DNA from: Vibrio tasmaniensis 1F-187
Lineage (GTDB): Bacteria > Pseudomonadota > Gammaproteobacteria > Enterobacterales > Vibrionaceae
Direction of reading: 5' to 3'
Assembly (NCBI RefSeq): GCF_000272405.2
Contig: NZ_AJZM02000060.1
Coordinates: forward strand, 1 to 11,861
DNA: 11,861 nt
The translations under genes were made by a program, and so were the position numbers. Position 1 is the stretch's first letter; the number at the start of each line of letters is the position of its first letter. Positions 7,265 to 11,861 of this stretch are shown here, in pieces. A model generated the notes under the pieces. It searched no databases, had not been told where the DNA came from, and saw only the letters and a list, made by a program, of their open reading frames with translations.

Positions 7265-7302
7265 CGTTCAACTCCTTATGTTGATACTGGTTCTGTAAAT
7301 CC

Positions 7303-7977
7303 CTAGTTACTTGCGAGTGTGCTCGCTTTTGGTGAGCCAGATTGTAGTGTGCTCAATGTTGATGTACTCACTTCAGGCTTACTTGCCTTTCCACTCACCT
7401 GACTCGTGATGTTAAACAGCGTATATGAGAGCGTGAGTGTATGTATCGATTCTGGAATATCTGGCTCAATGTAAAATATCAAACCCATTTCTGCGCTCTT
7501 GTGCCCGTCCAATGGCTGCTGATTAAAGCAAAAGCATTCCATCTTATTGAAATAAGTTGCCCCAATACCTGGAGAAACCGATGGTACGGCTTGGCCAACC
7601 AATGAGGCTCCAGAGAGGTTTTTGGCAATGTAGTTAGTTTGAACCACCTCACCAGGATGAACCTCTAACACTCGAACTTCAGGCGAAAACTGCCACGGCA
7701 TATCTGGCTTAATGTGCGACATGAATTCCACTCGAACAGTACGAGAGTAATCAGGCTGCATTCCCTGAGGTTGAACGGCAGAGACCGTGTTGGTTTTGCC
7801 GTTGATCCCCAAGGCTTCACACATTACGTCATACAGAGGAACCAAAGCGAAACCGAAGCCAAACATCGCAACCACGCTCAACACCAAGTAGCCCGTCAGC
7901 TTTTTAGTCGATCGCTTATTAGACAGCTGCTTGGGTTGTTTATTATCTTGATTGGGGTCGCTTTGCTTATCACTCAT
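7303..7977 (-). CDS. ctaG: Cytochrome c oxidase assembly protein CtaG/Cox11
   Basis: Cox11 is a membrane-anchored periplasmic copper chaperone that delivers Cu(I) to the CuB site of subunit I. The 224-residue protein has a hydrophilic cytosolic N-terminus, one membrane helix (about 28-46) ending in VPLYDVMCEALGING, which carries the conserved Cys53, and a beta-rich periplasmic domain. The copper motif ECFCFNQQPL is at residues 147-156 (Cys148 and Cys150). The last 25 residues are a Ser/Thr-rich tail beyond the usual domain end. The ATG has GAGGA seven bases upstream. It starts 11 bp after the coxA stop and is placed as in most alpha- and gammaproteobacterial cox clusters. Confidence 0.95.
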   Translation of the reverse strand: MSDKQSDPNQDNKQPKQLSNKRSTKKLTGYLVLSVVAMFGFGFALVPLYDVMCEALGINGKTNTVSAVQPQGMQPDYSRTVRVEFMSHIKPDMPWQFSPEVRVLEVHPGEVVQTNYIAKNLSGASLVGQAVPSVSPGIGATYFNKMECFCFNQQPLDGHKSAEMGLIFYIEPDIPESIHTLTLSYTLFNITSQVSGKASKPEVSTSTLSTLQSGSPKASTLASN

Positions 7978-7988
7978 AGCTCATTCCT

Positions 7989-9650
7989 CTAATCAACTTT
8001 AGGTGGATGAGTAAAGGTGTGGTGAGGCGCTGGGCTTGGTACTGTCCATTCTAGCCCTTCAGCCCTATCCCAAGGCTTGCTTGGTGCAGGCTCTCCGCCT
8101 CTTACGCACTTAATAGCTAGCCATAAGAAAATCAACTGAGACAACCCAAAGGCAAAACCTCCAATCGACACGACTTGGTTAACGTCAGCAAATTGAATGG
8201 CGTAATCTGGAATACGACGCGGCATGCCCGCTAGCCCTAAAAAGTGCATAGGGAAGAACAGTACATTAACTGAGATTACCGACGTCCAGAAATGCCACAG
8301 ACTGAGCTTGTGGTCGTACATATGCCCAGTCCATTTCGGCAGCCAGTAATAAGCTGCGGCCATAATTGAGAACACGGCGCCTGTCACCAGAACATAGTGG
8401 AAATGAGCCACAACAAAATAGGTATCGTGGTATTGGAAATCCGCAGGCACGATAGCAAGCATCAATCCAGATAACCCACCAATCGTAAACAAAACAATAA
8501 AGGCAATCGCAAACAGCATTGGGGTCTCAAAGGTCAAAGCACCCCGCCACATGGTCGCCACCCAGTTGAAGACTTTCACACCGGTCGGCACCGCAATCAG
8601 CATAGTGCAATACATGAAGAACAATTCGGCAAATACTGGCATACCCGTGGTGAACATGTGGTGCGCCCAAACCAAGAATGACAACAATGCGATACTACAA
8701 GTCGCGTACACCATAGAGTGGTAGCCAAACAGACGCTTACCACTGAATGCTGGAATGATGGCTGAGACAATACCAAAAGACGGCAAGATCATGATGTACA
8801 CTTCGGGGTGCCCAAAGAACCAGAATATGTGCTGGAACATCACTGGGTCCCCACCACCAGCGGCATCAAAGAAGCTTGTCCCAAAATATTTGTCAGTCAG
8901 TACCATGGTCACAGCCCCGGCGAGCACGGGCATCACGGCTATCAGCAAGAAAGCGGTAATTAACCAAGTCCATACGAACATCGGTAGCTTGAACCAAGTC
9001 ATGCCCGGCGCGCGCATGTTCACTATGGTTACGATCACGTTAATCGCCCCCATGATCGAACTGATCCCCATAATATGAACTGAGAATACGAATAGCGCGG
9101 TGCTGTCTGGGCCATAAGTTGTTGAGAGTGGCGCGTAGAAGGTCCAACCAAAGCTCGGGCCGCCCCCTTCTGTAAACAAAGATCCGATTAAGATTAGAAA
9201 CGCAAAAGGCAGAATCCAGAAACTGAGGTTGTTCATTCTCGGCAGCGCCATATCTGGTGCACCGATCATCATCGGAATCATCCAGTTAGCCAAGCCCGTA
9301 AAAGCGGGCATTACTGCGCCAAACACCATGATCAAGCCATGGACAGTCGTCATCTGATTAAAGAAATCGGGCTCAACGAGTTGTAACCCTGGTTGAAAGA
9401 GCTCTGCACGGATCACCATTGCCATGGCACCACCCGTTAAGAACATCGCAAAACTGAACCAAAGATATAATGTACCAATGTCTTTATGATTGGTTGAGTA
9501 AAGCCAACGCGCCCAACCTTTGGGTGCCGCATGTGAGTCGTGATCATCAACAGGCAAATCATTATTGCCTAGTGTACCTTCCGTAGAATGGCTCAGTGCT
9601 TGGTCTTCTGCTGGAGCCGATTTCACCGGCTTTTTGATTGGTGAACTCAT
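7989..9650 (-). CDS. coxA: Cytochrome c oxidase subunit I (aa3 type)
   Basis: This is the catalytic subunit of the heme-copper oxygen reductase, reducing O2 to water and pumping protons. The 553-residue protein has twelve membrane helices after a 40-residue polar N-terminus. Key residues are visible: heme a ligands His104 (TVHGLIMVF) and His418; heme a3 ligand His416 (VVAHFHYVL); CuB ligands His281, His330 and His331; the cross-linked Tyr285 and the proton-path Glu283 in GHPEVY; the D-channel Asp133 (APDM); and the K-channel Lys359 (PTGVKVFNW). Glu283 in the HPEVY motif marks an A1-type enzyme. The ATG overlaps the coxB stop as ATGA, with AAGGAG seven bases upstream inside coxB, which suggests translational coupling. 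Nothing is missing. Confidence 0.98.
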   Translation of the reverse strand: MSSPIKKPVKSAPAEDQALSHSTEGTLGNNDLPVDDHDSHAAPKGWARWLYSTNHKDIGTLYLWFSFAMFLTGGAMAMVIRAELFQPGLQLVEPDFFNQMTTVHGLIMVFGAVMPAFTGLANWMIPMMIGAPDMALPRMNNLSFWILPFAFLILIGSLFTEGGGPSFGWTFYAPLSTTYGPDSTALFVFSVHIMGISSIMGAINVIVTIVNMRAPGMTWFKLPMFVWTWLITAFLLIAVMPVLAGAVTMVLTDKYFGTSFFDAAGGGDPVMFQHIFWFFGHPEVYIMILPSFGIVSAIIPAFSGKRLFGYHSMVYATCSIALLSFLVWAHHMFTTGMPVFAELFFMYCTMLIAVPTGVKVFNWVATMWRGALTFETPMLFAIAFIVLFTIGGLSGLMLAIVPADFQYHDTYFVVAHFHYVLVTGAVFSIMAAAYYWLPKWTGHMYDHKLSLWHFWTSVISVNVLFFPMHFLGLAGMPRRIPDYAIQFADVNQVVSIGGFAFGLSQLIFLWLAIKCVRGGEPAPSKPWDRAEGLEWTVPSPAPHHTFTHPPKVD

Positions 9651-10906
9651 AACTGCTCCTTAGCATCGTTTTGTGCTTCATCCATTAAGCCTTGCGTTCC
9701 ATCCGTTGAACCTTGCGTTTCGTCCGTTGAACCTTGTTCGTCAGAAGCTTGTTCCCCGCCTTCTTGCTTGGCTTTATAAGCGTTCACATCTGAAGCCTGA
9801 ACAATATCGCCCGTATCATTACCCCAAGCGTTTCGTTGATAAGTCACGACCGCTGCGATCTCTTTCTCGGTTAACTGATTATCGAATGCTTGCATCGCCG
9901 TCCCGCCACGACCATAAACAATAGTGTCGATATGAACATCCACATCGCCAAGCGCAATAGGGCTTCCTTTTATGGCAGGAAATGCTCCGGGAATACCTTC
10001 GCCGTTAACTTGGTGACACACCGCACAACGAGTTTTATACACCTCTTCGCCAATGGTATTGAGATCTTCCAAGGAAAGTGACGCATCTAATGCATCTTGC
10101 GCAGCTTGCTGTGCGTCTACCGCCAATTCTTTTTGTTCGGCTAACCATGCGTCATACTCAGCTTCTTCCATCGCATGCACCACTATCGGCATAAAGCCAT
10201 GAGCACGACCACATAACTCAGCACACTGGCCTCGATAAACACCGGGCTCATCTATCTTTGTCCAAGCCTCATTGATGAAACCCGGAATGGTATCTTTCTT
10301 AACGGCAAAAGCTGGTACCCACCATGAGTGAATAACATCATCGGAAGTCATCAAAAAGCGGACTTTACGATTGATAGGCAGTACAAGTGGCTTATCAACT
10401 TCTAGCAGGTAATGCGCGCCTTTCACTTCAATGCCTTCAATCTCTTTATCACTGGTTGCTAGGAGGCTGAAAAACTCAACGTCTTCACCAAAATAGCTGT
10501 AATGCCATTTCCATTGTGACCCTGTGATTTTAACGGTCAGATCTGATTGGGAGGTGTCTTCCATCGCTATCAAGGTTTTAGTGGCGGGTATCGCCATAGC
10601 GATAAGGATAATAATAGGGATGATGGTCCAAAGAATTTCTACTTTCGTGCTTTCGTGAAAATGAGCAGCAACCGCCCCCTTCGACTTTCTGTGCCTCAGA
10701 ATCGAATAGAACATCACTCCAAAAACAACAAAGGCAATCGCACAGCAGATATAGAAGATCAGCATATGAAGCTCGTATACCTTACCGCTGATCTCAGTGA
10801 CACCTTGAGTCATGTTGTATTCAGTGCTTGCATGCACCAAAGGCGACACCAAAACCACAACAAAACTTTTCAAAAGCCACGCTAGCCTAACCAGTAATCT
10901 TTTCAA
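9647..10906 (-). CDS. coxB: Cytochrome c oxidase subunit II with fused cytochrome c domain
   Basis: Subunit II accepts electrons from cytochrome c and passes them through CuA to CoxA. Order in the 419-residue protein: signal peptide (cleavage likely after VHA, residue 26), two membrane helices (about 46-70 and 90-112), then a periplasmic cupredoxin domain with CuA ligands His193, Cys228, Cys232, His236 and Met239 in the motif CAELCGRAHGFM. A cytochrome c domain follows, with CAVCH at 294-298 and likely axial Met338, making this a caa3-type subunit. A 40-residue acidic tail holds three 7-residue repeats (GSTDETQ-like). The start is TTG at 10906: it has a strong AAGGAG seven bases upstream, and the next Met would remove the signal peptide. 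It is the first gene of the operon. Confidence 0.96.
   Translation of the reverse strand: MKRLLVRLAWLLKSFVVVLVSPLVHASTEYNMTQGVTEISGKVYELHMLIFYICCAIAFVVFGVMFYSILRHRKSKGAVAAHFHESTKVEILWTIIPIIILIAMAIPATKTLIAMEDTSQSDLTVKITGSQWKWHYSYFGEDVEFFSLLATSDKEIEGIEVKGAHYLLEVDKPLVLPINRKVRFLMTSDDVIHSWWVPAFAVKKDTIPGFINEAWTKIDEPGVYRGQCAELCGRAHGFMPIVVHAMEEAEYDAWLAEQKELAVDAQQAAQDALDASLSLEDLNTIGEEVYKTRCAVCHQVNGEGIPGAFPAIKGSPIALGDVDVHIDTIVYGRGGTAMQAFDNQLTEKEIAAVVTYQRNAWGNDTGDIVQASDVNAYKAKQEGGEQASDEQGSTDETQGSTDGTQGLMDEAQNDAKEQL
9672..9734. repeat. 21-bp in-frame tandem repeat in the coxB tail
   Basis: Three 21-bp units lie at 9672-9692, 9693-9713 and 9714-9734. They encode GLMDEAQ, GSTDGTQ and GSTDETQ on the coxB strand. 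The two right-hand units differ at only three positions (TTCCA versus TTTCG in the variable part), which suggests recent duplication. The repeat preserves the reading frame and only lengthens the acidic C-terminal tail beyond the cytochrome c domain. Confidence 0.85.
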
Positions 10907-10935
10907 AAGATCTCTCCTTATCCTTCCTAATTGGA

Positions 10936-11031
10936 TACTTGCGACCTAAATGTCGTTGCGAGCTGTGTTTCGTTACGAGCTATATTCGTTGCGAGCTACG
11001 TTTCATTACGAACTACATGTCATTCCGAGCC
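10936..11031. repeat. 17-bp tandem repeat upstream of coxB
   Basis: Five units align head to tail: TACTTGCGACCTAAATG (10936-10952), TCGTTGCGAGCTGTGTT (10953-10969), TCGTTACGAGCTATAT (10970-10985, one base shorter), TCGTTGCGAGCTACGTT (10986-11002) and TCATTACGAACTACATG (11003-11019). A partial sixth, TCATTCCGAGCC, ends at 11031. The shared core is TTNCGAGCT. The array lies about 30-125 bp upstream of the coxB start, so it is probably in the 5' leader or promoter region of the operon. Confidence 0.85.
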
Positions 11032-11048
11032 AGACAACATTCATTGTT

Positions 11049-11075
11049 ATTCCAGCTGAACATGAAAAGCTGAAT
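11049..11075. repeat. Degenerate inverted repeat (small interspersed-repeat-like)
   Basis: ATTCCAGCT (11049-11057) and AGCTGAAT (11068-11075) pair with one bulged base around a 10-nt loop. The surrounding form, TTATTCC...GAATCTC, resembles short intergenic palindromes that I associate with Vibrio genomes. That link is from memory and not checked. Confidence 0.35.
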
Positions 11076-11341
11076 CTCAATCTACAACTCACATGGAGCT
11101 AGCCTGTAAACGGGCTGCTGACCTCATCTGAACTTAAGAACCAATACGGATCATAAGTGTTGTAAGTTTCCACTAAAGATTCAAAAACGACGAACTTGTT
11201 AAGTTTTGTTATATTTATGTAAAAGGCTAGTTAGTGATATCCAATTGTTCAAGGTAAGTTTACTTATTAAACAGTCAATTATTTGAAGTGGCTTTACCCA
11301 TATGCCTTTCCCTTACTGTTGGAATTTATTTTAAATCGAGT

Positions 11342-11370
11342 TTTACGATTGCTTTCATAGAAATGATAAT
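11342..11370 (+). promoter_or_regulatory. Candidate sigma70 promoter of the phospho-sugar mutase
   Basis: A -35 element TTTACG (11342-11347, four of six consensus bases) and a -10 element GATAAT (11365-11370, five of six) are separated by exactly 17 bp. Transcription would start near 11377 and give a leader of about 53 nt before the ATG. The -10 element lies inside the Fur-box-like palindrome. Confidence 0.55.
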
Positions 11371-11381
11371 CAGTATCATTT
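11361..11381. promoter_or_regulatory. Fur-box-like palindrome
   Basis: AAATGATA (11361-11368) and TATCATTT (11374-11381) form a perfect 8-bp inverted repeat around a 5-bp centre. The core ATGATAATCAGTATC matches the last 15 bases of the 19-bp Fur consensus at 14 positions; over all 19 bases the match is 15. It covers the candidate -10 element of the mutase promoter, the usual place for iron-dependent repression. Confidence 0.65.
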
Positions 11382-11429
11382 AAATTAAATCAACAGAAAG
11401 ACACCCCGATATTAAAAGGTTTAGTGATT

Positions 11430-11861
11430 ATGCAAGATGCAATGAACTGGTTAGCGAGAGACCCAGACCCAAGAACTCGTGAAGAGCTTCAATACCTTAT
11501 CGATGAGGGAATGCACGACGAACTTGAAGACCGCTTTATTCAACGATTAGAATTCGGAACGGCGGGACTGCGCGGCAAAGTCGGATGCGGCCCAAATAGA
11601 ATGAACCGCTTGGTCATACAAGAAACAGCAACAGGCCTTGGCCACTATTTAATTGAACATGTCGAAAATGCCTCTATGCGTGGTGTAGTGGTTGGCTACG
11701 ACGGTCGTTTAGATTCAAAGCAATTCGCGATTGATACAGCTTCTGTACTCACCGCTTTAGGTATTAAGGTTTACCTAACTTCGAATGTTGCAGCGACACC
11801 TATCGTTGCCTTTGGTATTGAGCACTTCAACGCGGCAGCGGCGGTTGTCGTGACGGCGAGC
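11430..11861 (+). CDS. Phospho-sugar mutase (alpha-D-phosphohexomutase family), 5' part
   Basis: The window holds the first 144 codons; the gene runs off the right end. The family interconverts the 1- and 6- (or 5-) phosphates of sugars through a phosphoserine. EFGTAGLRGKVGCGPNRMNR (residues 41-60) is typical of the PgcA/PGM2-like branch (phosphoglucomutase or phosphomannomutase, possibly phosphopentomutase), and VVVGYDGR (86-93) follows. The last three residues seen, TAS, should begin the active-site TASHNP loop, so Ser144 at the very end of the window is the predicted phosphorylated serine. The exact substrate cannot be told from this part. The ATG has AAAAGG ten bases upstream; an in-frame GTG two codons earlier is less well placed. 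It is divergent from the cox operon, with a Fur-box-like site over its candidate promoter. Confidence 0.88.
   Translation, partial: MQDAMNWLARDPDPRTREELQYLIDEGMHDELEDRFIQRLEFGTAGLRGKVGCGPNRMNRLVIQETATGLGHYLIEHVENASMRGVVVGYDGRLDSKQFAIDTASVLTALGIKVYLTSNVAATPIVAFGIEHFNAAAAVVVTAS

Larger units (their letters stand above)
10907..11429. other. Divergent intergenic region between coxB and the phospho-sugar mutase
   Basis: No gene is evident in these 523 bp. From left to right it holds the coxB ribosome binding site, a 17-bp tandem repeat (10936-11031), a degenerate hairpin of ATTCCAGCT and AGCTGAAT (11049-11075), a GC-rich hairpin at 11101-11116 without a U-tract, an AT-rich stretch, and the Fur-box promoter of the mutase (11342-11381). 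The cox operon promoter must lie here on the minus strand, but I see no -35/-10 pair good enough to name. Confidence 0.6.

Noticed and set aside
8755..9078. Long plus-strand frames opposite coxA, and similar ones opposite coxB, cyoE, coxC and the DUF3313 gene
   Set aside because: These are mirror frames of strongly conserved genes, with low-complexity translations and no recognisable domains or ribosome binding sites.
11101..11116. Hairpin AGCCTG-TAAA-CGGGCT as a terminator
   Set aside because: It is stable, but no U-tract follows on either strand, and no gene ends near it.
11355..11430. A Fur-regulated small RNA of the RyhB type starting at the Fur box
   Set aside because: Only about 53 nt separate the predicted transcription start from the mutase ATG and there is no terminator, so a leader is the simpler reading.
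1..11861. CRISPR array, tRNA or rRNA genes, insertion sequence
   Set aside because: No spacer-repeat pattern, no cloverleaf or rRNA signature and no transposase fragment was seen on either strand.

Overview
The window comes from a gammaproteobacterium, most likely a marine Vibrio (possibly the Splendidus group). The basis is recognition of the protein types (DUF3313 lipoprotein, DUF3820 protein, this cox cluster) and the overall base composition; no database search was possible.

Layout. At the left edge (21-413, minus) is a small membrane protein of unknown function, flanked by a perfect 10-bp inverted repeat. A gene-poor stretch (414-990) follows and holds a strong bidirectional hairpin terminator. 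Next come a DUF3820 protein and a DUF3313 lipoprotein as a two-gene minus-strand unit, then a small XRE-type regulator with palindromes in front of it.

The core (2515-10906) is a complete aa3/caa3-type cytochrome c oxidase cluster. Read on the minus strand it runs coxB (subunit II with a fused cytochrome c domain and a UUG start), coxA, ctaG (Cox11 copper chaperone), coxC, surf1, a membrane-anchored SCO/thioredoxin-like protein with CxxxC, ctaA (heme A synthase) and cyoE/ctaB (heme O synthase). The genes are tightly packed with 4-11 bp overlaps or short gaps, which implies one operon. It encodes the three core subunits, heme O/A synthesis, and copper and heme insertion factors. One small twin-transmembrane gene (DUF2909) lies inside it on the opposite strand; its 5' end abuts or overlaps that of surf1.

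To the right, a 522-bp divergent intergenic region separates coxB from a phospho-sugar mutase (plus strand, cut by the window end exactly at its predicted catalytic serine). That gene has a good candidate sigma70 promoter whose -10 element lies inside a strong Fur-box-like palindrome.

Apart from the known oxidase system, the less expected signals are: four different short tandem-repeat arrays (9, 14, 21 and 17 bp units) at gene ends and gaps of the cox cluster; the antisense DUF2909 gene; the SCO-like protein that keeps CxxxC but seems to lack the copper histidine; the Fur-box promoter of the mutase; and possible integron-cassette-like borders around the first gene. I did not find a convincing wholly new system.
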